From Hexactinellida sp. DTS-2022 (Eukaryota > Porifera > Hexactinellida), in assembly GCA_028753945.1 (NCBI GenBank), contig JAPNXP010000012.1:2976001-3040000 (forward strand): a DNA stretch of 64,000 nucleotides. The letters are read 5' to 3'. A program made the translations under genes and the position numbers. This document shows, one piece after another, positions 23,079-35,725 of the stretch; within the stretch, counting starts at the first letter, position 1; the number at the start of each line of letters is the position of its first letter. The notes below the pieces were generated by a model that did no database searches, was not told the DNA's origin, and saw nothing but the letters and a program-made list of their open reading frames with translations.

Positions 23079-23209
23079 ACAGTTTTGATTTCAACCTATC
23101 AGTTGATGATCTAAATGAAATCAAGTCAAGGGCATTATTATGTTCATCTGGAGATTATTGTTACCTAGTTTGGGATGAAGAGACTATAGAAGATCACGTT
23201 GGTCTTCAG
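23079..23209 (+). CDS. Host gene exon A (extracellular repeat protein)
   Basis: This 131 nt exon has a 3' splice site (tttgtttag) before it and a donor (cag/gtatat) after it, entering in phase 1 and leaving in phase 0. It codes for 43 residues containing LSVDDLNEIKSRALLCSSGD. From memory of large metazoan surface proteins, a block of this form (DDLN-x-IK, then a cysteine or threonine-rich strand and an acidic turn) ends one repeat and runs into a TPPEL block. That block is exactly what exon B at 52181 begins with, in matching phase. An open frame with a hydrophobic start (ATG 23006) also covers it, so a first exon with signal peptide is the alternative reading. The protein name is unknown. 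Confidence 0.6.
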
Positions 23210-23239
23210 GTATATTTATATGTATTTTATTATATTCAT

Positions 23240-23383
23240 TTACTATGCGGACTATACGTACTATTTTATAGTGGCCCAGTATTGAAATACTGGCCTCGAA
23301 TTTTTGTTGTTGGTTACTGTGCCAATTACTGGCCATCTGATTAATAGTGGGCAAGTATTGAAAACCGCCTTTATTATTTGTAC
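23240..23383 (+). repeat. Diverged short-hairpin units
   Basis: Two degenerate copies with agtggcccagtattgaaat and ccgcctttattattt, an old relative of the satellite edge. Confidence 0.65.
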
Positions 23384-23780
23384 CAGAGATGCAGCGATCC
23401 GGCAAGCCATGGACCGGACCGGACCGGACTGGACTGGACTGGACTGTCATTTAATTATTCTGGACTGTCCATACCGCACACGTACAATTTTGGACCTGTC
23501 CGGACCGATCTTTATTTCGAGTGTATATTATATGAATTGTATTGGGATGATTTTTATGGACTTATCCCATATTAATTAATTAACTATTCTAAAGTTATTG
23601 ATTTAATGTAATTGTAAATAGTTTGTTAATATCAAGTTATAGCATAACACAAATTTCTGGCTACCATAGTTGCTCAATGATCTCGACCGACCAAAAATCT
23701 ACGGGCCGTACCGGACTGGACCGTCGGTCCGCTCCGGTTGCTGTCTGGACCGCGGTTTAGCCTGGACTGCTGAATCTCTG
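23384..23780. mobile_element. Possible hAT MITE with GGACC runs
   Basis: Ends cagagatgcagcgatccgg and gactgctgaatctctg are partly inverted, with ggaccggact pentamer runs inside each end. Flanking 8-mers match at only five positions, so the class is uncertain. Confidence 0.5.
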
Positions 23781-23787
23781 TTATATA

Positions 23788-24266
23788 CAGTACCCGGACA
23801 AAAGTATTCGACCATCCAACATTTTCCCATTGAAAATAGTACTATAGTATGCCTAATAATATTGTTCAATGTATTAAAACTTTATGACATATTGTTATTT
23901 TGAATTCAGATTCGTATTCTACGCATCGAATTACCTATTGTAGATGCTTCCAATTGATAACATATTAATTCGCTTGAAAATTATCATCAAATGGCAACAT
24001 GTGCCACCAGTTCCCATATCTCCAATAGAGGCAATTTTGGAAAAGTGGTGCATAGTGGCACAGGAAGATAATTTTTAACCAAATCAAAAAGGGATTGAAT
24101 TGAAAGATCCTACGATTGTAAATTCGAATGTGCATAATACGAATATGAAATCGAAATAGCAATATCTCATGCAATTGTAAAACACCATTGTCCATTGTAA
24201 ACCCCACTATAGTGCTATTTTCAATGGGAAAATGTTGGGTGGTCGAATACTTTTGTCCGGGTACTG
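23788..24266. mobile_element. Tc1/mariner-type MITE
   Basis: Long inverted ends (over 60 bp) starting cagtacccggacaaaagtat, TA on both sides (23786-23787, 24267-24268). No transposase frame in 479 bp. Confidence 0.85.
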
Positions 24267-24469
24267 TATAATTATTGTTATTTATAATATTAATCTTAGG
24301 TGTGTTTACGCATTATAGACATAGGCGGCAATTTGAGGGAATTTATTTGGGGGTGGCGAAATTTTTTCGCATCCGAGATTAACATGATTTCTTGACTATT
24401 ATTATAGTACAGTCACTACAGTTAATCCCGTTATGACGAAGTCGGACATATCGAAATAGCCGCTTTTAA

Positions 24470-25440
24470 CGTAACGAGCCCTTCGGTCTCGGTCGCTTCG
24501 CGACGGATCACTCTCCACACAAGTCGCTTCACGACTTTTGTTCGTTTGTATTAGACACTACGCAACACAATTTATTAACGGCCGCTTTGCGGCCTTACTT
24601 TCCTCAAATATCACTCATATTAAATAAGTTAAACCTGTGATTTGTAAATTAAAGGTATTCAATTCAGTATGCTGCTATTTGGGACCCATGTATGTCAACT
24701 AATCAATTAATTAATTAATGTTATTTACTAACCCACTTAAACCCAGCATTTACTGCATAGTAAATTGTTTAATTATTATTAATTCGCTGCATCATCAATG
24801 TCTTCTATTATGCAGAATATATAGGTATACTAGTAAATAGTTTACTACTTTGATAATATTTTTATGCATACTTATGCAATTGACGTAAGCTAAATACATC
24901 ACGAATAGAAATAGACTGGAAGCCAAACTGGATTAATCAAGTATGCAATTTCGGAAATATTATAGGTGAAATCATCAGACCTCAATATGTGCAATGCCGC
25001 AGCAATTGGAGGTTACATTTTTGTTATTGTCTGGCTCAGATTAACTGCGAAAATTTTAAAAATTTCTGGAGACATGTAATACATTCTGTTTTATAATGTG
25101 ACAAAATTGTTTGACGATTGAACCAAAGGTGTAAGAGCTGAATCCAAATTATGACGTCACATTCCCAGAAATTGGTATACGTGTCTCATTGTATGTTGTG
25201 TTATCATCTAAAATTGTGAGCGAAGCAAGTAAAAACTGAAAGAATTATTCCCAAATATGTGCCTTTATGACGTCATAATCCCGTTATTTTGTTTCAAAAA
25301 CCAATAGATCGTTGTCGCAGTACAAAATTACCCCTGTATACAAATTTTCAGCTTTCTGGGACTCGTCGTCTTTTAAATTAATTCTGGACAAACACACAAA
25401 CAAACACACACACAACAATTCCGCTTTTAATATATAGATA
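24470..25440 (+). repeat. Dispersed repeat with GCTTCGC hairpins and CA run
   Basis: Starts with gagcccttcggtctcggtcg and three small hairpins (gtcgcttcgcgac, agtcgcttcacgact, ggccgctttgcggcc). It ends with an acacac run and tatatagatagatgg. Relatives: 2571-3110 (reverse), 33555-33720, 33768-35130, 63870-64000. No coding sequence; class unknown. Confidence 0.7.
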
Positions 25441-25520
25441 GATGGAGATTTTCCCCCAGAGTACTAAATGCATTTTAATTATTCTCAACTTATAGTGAAT
25501 ATCCGGATTTAACTAGGAAA

Positions 25521-25565
25521 TAGGGTTTTTAATCCCGGGATTCCGGCTTGTTTTGTCCGGGATTC
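25521..25565 (+). mobile_element. Truncated hAT left end
   Basis: tagggtttttaatcccggga is the terminus of the hAT elements at 5635 and 38922. It stops where satellite begins (attttt/actgtgcc). The partner end was not found. Confidence 0.65.
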
Positions 25566-25570
25566 ATTTT

Positions 25571-25815
25571 TACTGTGCCGACTATACTGTATTGGAATCA
25601 CTGCCTTTATTATTTTTTTACTGTGCCAACTATACTATAGTATAGTGGCCCAGTATTGAAATCACTGCCTTTATTATCGATATTATTATTACTGTGCCGA
25701 CTATACTATAGTATAGTGGCCCAGTATTGATCTTACTGCCTTTATTATTATTATTATTTTTACTGTGCCGACTATACTATAGTATAGTGGCCCCGTATTG
25801 ATCTTACTGCCTTTA
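25571..25815 (+). repeat. Short-hairpin tandem array
   Basis: Four copies of the unit actgtgccgactatac ... gcccagtattga ... cactgcctttatta, separated by ATT runs. Confidence 0.85.
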
Positions 25816-26539
25816 TTTTATTTTATTTTATTTTATTCTCCGTAGACGGTGCCCTGGCCAGAGCTTTATAGTTGAGGCCTGAAACTTGGCATGTAGGTGC
25901 GTATGGATTTGCACCTGGGGTTACGATTTTTGATTAATAAATTTTGCACACATCTTTAACACCTTTCAAAATTGTCTGGTCCATAAATAAAAAAATGTTA
26001 TACTAAACCCCCAATTTTTATTACAAATTTGGATTCACCATAAAATTCTGCGTCTAATGGGAGAAGACAAATATTAATAATGGGTTTAATTCATGCCACA
26101 AGTGAGGGTTTAATTTATTTGTTTACTAACACTTCAGTTCAATTAAAAGTGTTAAATCAAATTCTATTGTTTCAACTTGTAATCATTATATTGATTTAAC
26201 TTGTTAAATCTTACTCTATTAATTCAACTCGATGTTAATTATAATGATTTAACGTATAAATTCCAGCTGGCTTCTATTTAATTGTAGTATTACTATACAA
26301 TGGATTAAATAAAATATTACAATATAAGGAATTTGTTGACTCAACTCAACCAACCGTGGATAACATTGCTAAAATATATAAGTAATAATATAATTAATTA
26401 TCAATACATAATGAATGAATGGCAGTAAACTCAAGATGGTTTATGATAGAAACAAACTTCAAATTTATCTACCGTTCAATTTGACTCGGACTAATTAACA
26501 AATGGTTCTTGTCACCTTTAGGCGTTGATGACTTGGCGA

Positions 26540-26676
26540 AAAAAAAATCCAAAATTGCAGCCTGTCCGACAGATGTTCCTTTGGAGGCACTATCAAAGTA
26601 GTATCAATAAACCACCAACAAAATATAGTGCCACCAAAGGAACATCTGTCGGCACAGGCTGCAATTTTGGATTTTT
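26540..26676. repeat. Long hairpin LH6
   Basis: Same hairpin family with slightly longer loop. Confidence 0.8.
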
Positions 26677-26691
26677 ACTGTGCCGACCATA

Positions 26692-26815
26692 CTTTTAACC
26701 CTCGTCTGGCTAGGAATGTAAAATTGAAACTGAAAGTTAATTGAATTTCAATTGAAAGTGAAAGTGAAAGTGGGGTTTTTCTATTTATACCTTTTACCCC
26801 AAGCCAGCCGAGGGA
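26692..26815. mobile_element. Small inverted-repeat insertion in a short hairpin
   Basis: Ends ccctcgtctggctagg and the inverse of agccagccgaggg split a short-hairpin copy. A ttaa lies at the left edge but not at the right, so a piggyBac origin is only possible. The interior (gaaagtgaaagtgaaagtgg) is related to 50985-51060. Confidence 0.5.
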
Positions 26816-27060
26816 TAGTATAGTGGCCCAGTTCTAATCTTACTGCCTTTATTATTATTACTGTGCCGACTATACTATAGTATAGTGCCCCAGTATTGGA
26901 ATCACTGCCTTTATTTTTATTATTTATATTATTTTTACTGTGCCGACTATACTATAGTATAGTGGCCCAGTATTGGTCTTAGTGCTTTGGTTAGTTATTA
27001 TTATTACTGTGCCGACTATACTATTGTATAGTGGCCCAGTTCTAATCTTACTGCCTTGGT
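26816..27060 (+). repeat. Short-hairpin tandem array
   Basis: Four copies of the tgtgccgactatactatagt unit with ATT spacers. Confidence 0.8.
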
Positions 27061-28134
27061 TAGTTATTATTATTTTCCTTCCGTATCCTCTCCACAGAAC
27101 AGAGTTTTATTAACTATAGCACAAATTTTCAGGATATGTGTCTCATGGGTTACAGATGTGCACCTGGGGTCACGTTTTTATCACATTTTTTTGGCCACAT
27201 TTTTGCACCTGTTTAATGCTAGAAAAAGAACAATAAATAGTCCGCGAATAACTAATTTATATGCATTCGATAGATAATTAAATTCTACACCTTTTCACAG
27301 TGCACGAATTTATAAATTGGGTTTCGTTAGTGCCAGAATAGAGTTGCAAATTTCCTTTGTTTACTAACACTTCAGTTCAATTGAAAGTGTTACAGCTAAT
27401 TCTATTGTTTCAACTTGTGATTATTGTATTGATTCAACTTGTGAGATCGACTAGGCTTCTATTTTCTAATTGAAAACTAGGATTTACATTCCATAACAAC
27501 GACAGATTATGTGATTATATTTCCATCAGCAAGAATACTCTTGCACTGATAATATACTGACGTAATTAATTCAGTCTGTTTTGACTTATATAGAAGGTTC
27601 CAATTTGTTTATTAGGGCTTATCGAGAGTGCGGAATTTAAATTTGATAGCCAAATTAATTAATTTATTATTTATGACAAAATAATTAAACTTAATAAATA
27701 TAATTTGACATTGAAATTGGTGTTATATTATTATAATAAATAATATTTATAATTATTTTTACTAATTAATTAAATATCATAAATCTCAGAGATGATACAA
27801 GATAGAAACAAACTTTAAATTTATCAATTGGTCCTTATGGCACGTACCACCTATAGAAGTGGATCTTGACACCTTAAGGTGATGATGACATCGTCAAAAA
27901 AATGTGTTTTTACAATTTTGTTAATTCGATATTTAAAATGGGTTAGTTGATGTTGGGTGATGACCCAACACTCATATAAAAAATGCTGAGTCATCAGCTA
28001 TTATATTCTACTCAAACTTGAATATCTCTAAAATGAAGTGAACTAAATGGAAACTTCCACCACTCCAAGGTTCGATGCCTTCTGTAACACCTTTTTGAAA
28101 TAATTTAACACCTTCATAGTGATGATTACATGGC

Positions 28135-28262
28135 AAAAAAAAATCCAAAATTGCAGCTGTGCCGACAGCATGTTCCATTGGAGGCACTATCAATAAACCA
28201 CCACCAAAATATAGTGCCACCAAAGGAACATGCGTCGGCACAGGCTGCAATTTTGGATTTTT
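28135..28262. repeat. Long hairpin LH7
   Basis: Same hairpin family, directly followed by ctccgtagcaggtgccctgg, the head of the next unit. Confidence 0.85.
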
Positions 28263-28977
28263 ATTTCTCCGTAGCAGGTGCCCTGGCCACACCTGTATAC
28301 ATTGAGGGCTGAAACTTGGCATGTAGTTGCGGAGGGAGCGTCTAATTTGCACCTGGGGTTACGAATTTTTACTAAGAAATTTTTGACACATCTTTAACAC
28401 CTTTCAAAATTTGTCTGGTCCATAACTCAAAATATATTTTACTAAACTCCCAAATTTTATTTCATATTTGGATTCACCATAAAATTCTGCGTCTTATGGG
28501 AGAAGAAAATTTTCAATAAAGGGTTTAATTTCTGCCATAAATAGGGGTTGAAATTTCTTTGTTTACTCACACTTCAATTTCAATAAAACTGTGAAATCTA
28601 ATTCTATTGTTTCAACTTGTAATAATTATATTGATTTAACTTGTCAAATCTTTCACTATTGTTTCAACTTGCGATAAATATATTGATTTATCTTATAAAT
28701 TCCAGCTGGCTTCTATTTAATTGTTGTATTACTATACAATGGATTAAATAAAATATTACAATATAAGGAATTTGTTTACTCAACTCAACCAACCGTGGAT
28801 AATATTGCTAAATTAATTAACTAATAGTATAATTTATTATCAATACATAATGAATGAATAGCATTAAACTCTAGATGGTTTATGATAGAAACAAACTTCA
28901 AATTTATCTACATTTCCTTGTGACTCGGACCAATTAACAAATGGTTCTCGACACCTTGACGCGTTGATGACTGGGCG

Positions 28978-29099
28978 AAAAAAATCCAAAATTGCAGCCT
29001 GTGCCGACAGCATGTTTGGAGGCACTATCAATAAACAACCAACAGAATATAGTGCCACCAAAGGAACATGCGTCGGCACAGGCTGCAATTTTGGATTTT
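28978..29099. repeat. Long hairpin LH8
   Basis: Same hairpin family with a short deletion in the left arm. Confidence 0.8.
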
Positions 29100-30211
29100 A
29101 TTATTATTATTACTAGTCCGTATCCTCTACACACAACAGAGTTAAATTAACTAGGAGCCCAAATTTTCAGGATATGTGTCTCATGGGTTACAGATGGCAC
29201 CTGGGGTCACGATTTTTATGACAAATTTTTGGCCACATTTTTGCTCCTGTTTTATATTAGAAAAAGAACAATAAATAGTGCGCGAATATTTAATTTATAT
29301 GCATTCGATAGAGAATTAATTTCTACTCCTTTTCACAGTGCACGAATTTTTAAATTGGGTTTCGTTTGTGCCACAATAGAGTTGGAAGTTTCCTTTGTTT
29401 ACTAAAACTTCAGTTCAATTGAAAGTGCTATATCTAATTATATTGTTTCTACTTGCGATAATTATATTGATTCAACTTGTGAAATCGAGTAGGCTTCTAT
29501 TATCCAATTGAAAACCGAGATTTTACATTCCATAACTACGACAGAATATGTGATTATATTTCCATCTGCAAGAATACTCTTGCATTAATAATATACTGAC
29601 GTAATTAATTATATAATTAATTCAGTCCGTATTTTGACTTATATATATGCTTTCAATTTGTTTATTAGGGAATAATTATCGAGTGTGTGAAATTAATATG
29701 GTGGCCAAATTAATTATATTCACTATTTATGACAAATAATTAATCTTAATAAATTTAAGTTGACATTGAAATACGTGTTAATTTTTAATCATTTTAATAA
29801 TTATTTAAACTAATTTGGTAAATACCATTGATCTCAGAGATGGTGCATGATAGAAACAAACTTCCAATTTATCAATTAATCCTTATGCCACCTACCACAA
29901 ATCGGTCATAACACCTTGGGGTGATGATGACGTCAAAAAAATGTATTTGCAGTTCTTTCAATTCTACATTTCGATTGTGTTGGTTAGCCTTAGAAAAATA
30001 CCTGATTTGCACAGAAGAAATGCTGACTCGTCACAATTATATTCGTACTGAAACTAGAATTTTCTGAAATGAAGTGAGCTAGAGGAAACTTCCAACACAC
30101 TGAGGGTCGTTGCCTTCCGAACACCTTTCTGAAATGGTTGAACACCTTTCTGAAATGGTTGAACACCTTTCTGAAATGGTTGAACACCTTTACTGTGATG
30201 ATTACACGAAT

Positions 30212-30339
30212 AAAAAAATATAAAATTACATCTGTGCCGACAACATGTGCATTTGGAGGCACTATCAATAAACCACCATCAAAGTATAGTGCCACCATAG
30301 GAACATGCGTCGGCACAGGCTGCAATTTTTTATTTTTTT
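30212..30339. repeat. Long hairpin LH9, diverged
   Basis: Arms differ from the consensus (taaaattacatctgtgccga), suggesting an older copy. Confidence 0.75.
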
Positions 30340-31004
30340 GTTGGGGTGCGGGGCACTGTCCCCCCCCTGTATTCTCACTTAGCGAGAATATAGTGATATA
30401 CTGAATCTAATTTTGTCAACTTACAATTTTAAAAAATTCATTTTTGTTAATTTTAAGAATCATATAAATATACAGATATATTATATTTTAATTATTATAA
30501 AATACTCCACTTACCGGTTAAGTTATCCATCACTAAACGAACTAAACATAGGTGCGGTAATCAGGATTGGAATTTAACTCGGGTTAAATAGGTTTTGCCC
30601 AGCCCAGTGGGTTTAATTAGTTTAACCCCGGTTAAACGGGTTTTATTCTCCAGAACCGGATTTTCCTGGTTAGTGTCCTTGTTTTCAAATTCAACGATAT
30701 ATTTAATTATATAAGCGTATTTATTGTAAGAGGTGCATATCAAAATCTAATACACTAATGAAAATCTAAAACAAATGAAGATCAAATCACCAGTCAAACT
30801 CCACTGAACCTCTCAATTCCCGATAACTGGTTACCAATTTTGCTGTTTTCTCTAAGCTTAATCTATTTCAAGTATGTTCTGGACTAAACTAAAGTTATAT
30901 AATATCCGCTTAATAGAAGCAGAACTTGCTGGTAGCCGTAGTAGAAGAAGGGCTAAATCACACAACTTTGGATCTACATTTTGTATGTCTTTTATATGCA
31001 TAAC
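30340..31004. other. Unassigned AT-rich stretch
   Basis: Contains a C run at 30360 and degenerate ggttaaa/tttaacc repeats at 30573-30680 that resemble transposon ends, but no duplication could be read. Confidence 0.35.
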
Positions 31005-32250
31005 CACCAAACACATGGTTTACTTTTCGAAAAAACTCTCATCGAACATATGTTGTGGAAACGGCTTTGCCTCAGCCTGGAATGCACACAAGTCACCTAG
31101 TATTCCATGCCACTTGCTAGAAACCAACTGATGAGCGGATTCTAGCTGTTCCCTATCCAGACCTCTTCCTCGGTACTTAGGATGTCAGCAAAATGCTAGA
31201 AAATGAAAATGAGTCATTGTTTGTATATAGCGATGGTGGACTTTTTCTTTATAAGGAGATAGCATCTAATTATCAAGTACTTTTAGCCACCAATTGCAGC
31301 TATCAGCGATACCTGAATGGTCGGATTGAAGAGTATTTAGCGCGTTAGAAATTGGTTGTATTTGATCTTGAAGGTGGTTTGCTTCGTTCGAAGTGCCAGT
31401 ATTATTTATAATACTCACTATTCGATTCTCCATAGTATTTCATTTTGAGCTATGATCATTAGTTAAAAGGGTCTATTCTAGTTGGAAGTCTTAATGCATT
31501 CTAGCTGATTATTCCATCTGGTGCTCCTGGAAGTTGTGGTTTAAGTGCACCCTGATGCGAAATTTCAGAAAGAAGAGCACCTGGAGTATGGTGATTTCGA
31601 AAATATTTGCTCACATCAATAATTGGATTTATTATCTGTTGAGGAGTCACATCTTGTCCCAAAAGATTTAACAGGTGAGAAGAAGAGAGAGGCATGTTCA
31701 TAGAGCTTGTTACGCATCGCTTCCATTTTCTTTTCATTATCTGTTACAACTCCTACCGTACGACATTGGAATTTTGTTTCAACTTCAGACATTGACTTTT
31801 GAAACAATGAAGCACAGAAAGATTTAAGTTTTTTTATTTGAACCTGTATCTACTGCATTAAGAAAATATGTTTTCGAACCAGTGTGGAAGGAAGTATCAA
31901 TAACCGGATTATTATGGATATCACTCCACCCATCTTGAACTAACGTAACGTCTTTACCTCGTGTATCTTCAACAATATGTTCATTAACTTGTCATCATAT
32001 ACGCTATTTAGCAAGTGTCTAGCTAGATCTTTTCTGTTTTGAGGGGAGTACCCCGGCCGCAGAAGAGATATAATGTTTTTGAACTCTTTATGTTCTGCGA
32101 CATTGAAAGGTATTTTACATGCATAAAAGAACCTGGCTACCTGAATATGTAATTGGTTAGCTGCAGCAGAATCAGTCTTTATGCTATGAGATGTCATCTG
32201 TTAACTGACATGTCTTAGGATGCTTTGCTGGTGGTGGCTGTGACGAGGAT
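31005..32250 (-). pseudogene. DUF659-type hAT transposase relic
   Basis: Read on the minus strand, pieces in changing frames line up in hAT order. PPPAKHPKTCQL lies near 32230, and SAAANQLHIQVARFFYACKIPFNVAEH near 32140 is the DUF659 start. VVTDNEKKMEAMRNKLYEHA follows near 31740, then HFHFLA and HPKYRGRGL near 31200. Several frameshifts and stops separate them, so no product is expected. The C-terminal dimerisation block was not found. No terminal repeats or target duplication could be assigned. This lineage differs from the BED-hAT elements elsewhere in the window. Confidence 0.7.
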
Positions 32251-33039
32251 TCAACTATCAGATTCGTATTGATTGAGCACTATCACTTGTGGGTTAGCAG
32301 CATTCTGATTCCGTAGCCGCTTAGCAGATCTTATTTTAGTCACTATATATCACTCAATTACCAAATATAGTATCCCCAAAAAAGAAAATATATCTGCACA
32401 CTGCACAGCTATAATTTTAGATTTTTATATTATGTTATTATACCCTTCTACTAGGTGTCTAAAATAATTATGTTTATACATTATAGTTGAAATCGAGTTT
32501 TTTTGTCCATTTGATTGAGAAAACCCCGATAGACAAAATCCCAAAATTTATAATGGAATTGTACGAAACTACGAATTCTAAATAGTCAGGTCGCTTAACA
32601 TCGATTTCGCGAAACGCTGGACAAAAGCACCAATTTTTTTATACGTAATCTTTATGACCCTGGCATCAAATTTTTCCGCGGCCCCACGACGAACGGATAC
32701 ATTTTCGATGTTATCTTGGACTTTTAAAATTGCGGCTCTCTACTAAATCGCCTGTATTACCCCGAACGGCAACTTTCCAAAATCAACTCTGGTCTACTTT
32801 TAAAGACCAGATTCGTTGTCCACATGAAATTCCCCGTCGTTTGAGGGGTCACTTGCCCATAGTTTATCCCTAGCAACGCAATAATATCTCAGGAATGTGA
32901 CAACATTCCTTTCTCAAAATTTGTCCTAAACCTATCGAGTGACCCCTTGTTCGACTCCAAACAGCTATCTGAGTCTAGTTATAAACATAGTGACACTCTA
33001 AATCGGTATTTGATGCTGTTTACTACAATTTCCTTAGTT
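32251..33039. other. Unassigned stretch
   Basis: No recognisable coding or repeat content was seen. Confidence 0.3.
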
Positions 33040-33545
33040 ATCATTAATCTAATAGTCCACCAGTGGGTAAAACGACCCAGGTGGACTATTAGAGAACATG
33101 GACCATTAAAGAATTTAGCCTTAAGCAGAGGCGGAGCCCGGATTTTCAGGTAGGGGAGCTGAGGGGGGGCAGGGTAATTTAGGGGGGGCCACACTGTATA
33201 ACTTTGTTACTCTAGGGGGGCCAGCCTCAAAATAAGGGGGGCCATGGCCCCCTTGGCCCACCCCTGGCCTTAAGTAACATCTAATATACTAACATACGTT
33301 ATAGTTAAAGTATATTAGTACAAGCAAATATAATCGAGAATATATAGAGTCAATATAAACTATTAGGGAGTATGAACTGTACGTAAGTAATACGTAATAA
33401 AATCTAGTCTTTACTAGTCCATCTGTAGTTAGAGGGCCCATGTGGACGTTAGCTTAAATACCATCGAAACTAATTAAGGTGGGCAAATAGAGAAGTGGAC
33501 GTTTAGAGACAACTGAGTGTATCTGGAAACATTCTGGACACTTAA
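33040..33545. mobile_element. Degenerate pogo-like MITE with ggtggactatta motif
   Basis: Contains ctaatagtccaccagtgg and ggtggactattagagaaca, the same motifs as the ends of 50871-52010. Termini are not clean. It is interrupted by the hAT MITE at 33126-33266. Confidence 0.5.
33126..33266. mobile_element. hAT MITE
   Basis: Ends cagaggcggagc and ggcccacccctg; perfect 8 bp duplication gccttaag (33118-33125, 33267-33274). Shares the interior ggattttcaggtagggg with 54544-54662. Confidence 0.85.
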
Positions 33546-33554
33546 CACATAATG

Positions 33555-33720
33555 GTGACGAGCCCTTCGGTCTCGGTCGATTTGTGACGGATCGGTGCTA
33601 CACACCACCAAAAACTATATAGGAGTATACGTTCCGCATGTACATTTCATCATACACGTGCACGTTTGTTGGTGATTAATTGCGTAATTAAACATCCCTA
33701 TACTGACTCCAGCCTAGTAG
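33555..33720 (+). repeat. Dispersed GCTTCGC-type repeat, partial
   Basis: Starts with gagcccttcggtctcggtcg like 24470; the 3' part is missing. Confidence 0.6.
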
Positions 33721-34131
33721 TTCCTACAAGAATTGCACAGTAATTTGGTTTGCTGTACTTTATGCGAGCCCTTCTGTCTCGGTCGCTTTGAGACGCATCA
33801 GGGCCATGCACCTCAAGATAACAGCTGCTATGCGGCCTTACTTCTCTCCATTTCCACCATTTCCCATAGTTTTGACTTGTTTAACAATAATACCCGCTGA
33901 AAGCTAATTCTAGGTCACGGTTTGATACAGAAATTTTTCCTCGGGAGGGGGAATTCCCAGGGCCCCCCCACCTCTGTATCACACCCTGTAGGTTGATTTT
34001 GATTTTCATTAATTTGGTAACCTATTTGTTCAACAACAACAACAAATATTCATATTATATTTTATGAATGCTAAATTTCTGTTCAGCATACTTGTTTACC
34101 TAAAATATCCGTTTAAAGCTAACTTCTAGGT

Positions 34132-34779
34132 CAGGGCTCTTCAATTAGTGGCCCGCTGCCTATATTTTGGTGGCCCGCCCAATCTTTTCAGTTTATAAAT
34201 TTATTCGATATTCTTTCGCTCATAGCTACATGCTCTCAACTGAAACTGTAATTTATCCTTCTAGGCCCTAGGCTAGGATATTTTAGTTACCTGATCATTC
34301 AATATTCAAATTTATGTTAGCTATTAGACGACCATTGGCATAGTGTTTTTACAGCACGTTACATTCCCGATATTCTTCATTAAATTGTCACATGCATTAA
34401 TATGCCCAATTGCCTTTCTTGCTTGTACTTGTAGTCAGGGTCGGATTTAGGCACACACAACACGAACAACCGCGTGGGGAGCTATGATTTAGGGGGCGAA
34501 AATTACATAATCAATTCATATTTGATGGGAAAACGCGGGGCGCTAAGATACCTTTTGCGTGGGGCGCCGAAAGAGCTAAAGCCGGCACTGCTTGTTGTCT
34601 GGTATCCATATTATGTATATCAGATAATGTGTTTTATTCTTACCTATTTGTTATTAGCGTATAAGTAATCAATTATGGCTACTCGTTACGAAGTGGCCCG
34701 GGGTATCCCGTGGAGTGGCCCGGGGAAGTGCCTGATTTTTCAAAAGTGGCCCGGGGATAAAACTATTCGAAGAGCCCTG
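34132..34779. mobile_element. hAT MITE, itself interrupted
   Basis: Ends cagggctcttcaa and ttcgaagagccctg; 8 bp duplication ttctaggt / ttctaagt with one mismatch. Interior carries several gtggcccgg tracts. A second MITE sits at 34436-34590. Confidence 0.8.
34436..34590. mobile_element. hAT MITE nested in hAT MITE
   Basis: Ends cagggtcggatttaggc and gctaaagccggcactg; 8 bp duplication cttgtagt / cttgttgt with one mismatch (34428-34435, 34591-34598). Confidence 0.8.
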
Positions 34780-35144
34780 TTCTAAGTTGATTTAAAATTT
34801 CATAATTTATTACCTATTTGTGTAAACAACAATAAATATTAATATTAGATGTTTATGAATGCGAAATTCGTGTTCAGCAACCTATTTACCCATAATACTC
34901 GCTGAAAGCTCTTTCTAGGAACATTTTTAATTTTTTTAATTTTTTTACCTATTTGTGTAAACAACAACAAAATATATTTATATTATACATTTAGAAATGC
35001 GAAATTCGAAATCAGCATATTTTTTGCCTATTATAACATTTGGAAGTTAATTTCTATCTCGTATATAAATGCGGTTTCTATTACCCATCACTTTAATACA
35101 ATCTGGACAAACAAACACACACACACACACATACACAAACAACA

Positions 35145-35725
35145 GGGGGCAGCATTAGTCCGAATTTCAATGTAGTGTTAGTTCGAATTCCTATGTAGTC
35201 GTTAGTTCGAATTCCTATGTAGTCGTTAGTTCGAATACAATTTCGGGCATGTAGTCGTTAGTTCGAATACTATTTCGGGGATGTAGTCGTTAGTTCGAAT
35301 ACTATTTCGGGTATGTAGTCGTTAGTTCGAATACTATTTCGGGGATGTAGTCGTTAGTTCGAATACTATTTCGGGTATGTAGTCGTTAGTTCGAATACAA
35401 TTTCGAGTATGTAGTCGTTAATTCGAATTAAAATGAGGCCATGTAGTTGTTAGTTCGAATTAAAATGTGGGCATCTAGTCATTAGTTCGAATCGGAATTT
35501 GGGCATGTAGTCGTTAGTCCGAATTAAAATGTGGGCATGTAGTCGTTAGTTCGAATTAAAATGTGGCCATGTAGTCGTTAGTCCGAATTAAAATGTGGGC
35601 ATGTAGTCGTTAGTTCGAATTAAAATGTGGCCATGTAGTCGTTAGTTCGAATTAAAATGTGGGCATCTAGTCATTAGTTCGAATCGGAATTTGGGCATGT
35701 AGTCGTTAGTTCGAATCGGAATCAG
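35145..35725 (+). repeat. Left TIR array of MULE 2
   Basis: About 18 units of 32 bp. The half tagtcgttagttcgaat is constant; the other half comes in versions such as actatttcgggg, taaaatgtgggc and cggaatttgggc, in blocks. Confidence 0.85.

Larger units (their letters stand above)
25571..30339 (+). repeat. Hairpin-bounded satellite cluster 2
   Basis: Plus orientation. Short hairpins at 25571-25815, then units closed by long hairpins LH6 (26540), LH7 (28135), LH8 (28978) and LH9 (30212). A second block of short hairpins (26672-27060) separates LH6 from the next unit. Near 30120-30190 a 22-25 bp tract with tgaacacctttctgaaatgg is repeated three times. Confidence 0.85.
33768..35130 (+). repeat. 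Dispersed GCTTCGC-type repeat, interrupted
   Basis: Starts gagcccttctgtctcggtcg and ends in a ctggacaaacaaacacacac run, the same layout as 24470-25440. It is split by the hAT MITE 34132-34779. Confidence 0.6.

Noticed and set aside
23006-23344. Complete 112-residue secreted protein
   Set aside because: After residue 68 the frame runs into a splice donor and then satellite-derived sequence; the exon reading with match to exon B explains it better.
23405-23450. ggacc/ggact run as telomeric repeat
   Set aside because: Only a few pentamers, inside inverted MITE-like ends.
35145-35725. Regular 32 bp repeats resembling a CRISPR array (also 63320-63700, 31 bp)
   Set aside because: The repeats are contiguous or have recurring variable halves without unique spacers, they occur as inverted pairs around transposase genes, and the context is eukaryotic.
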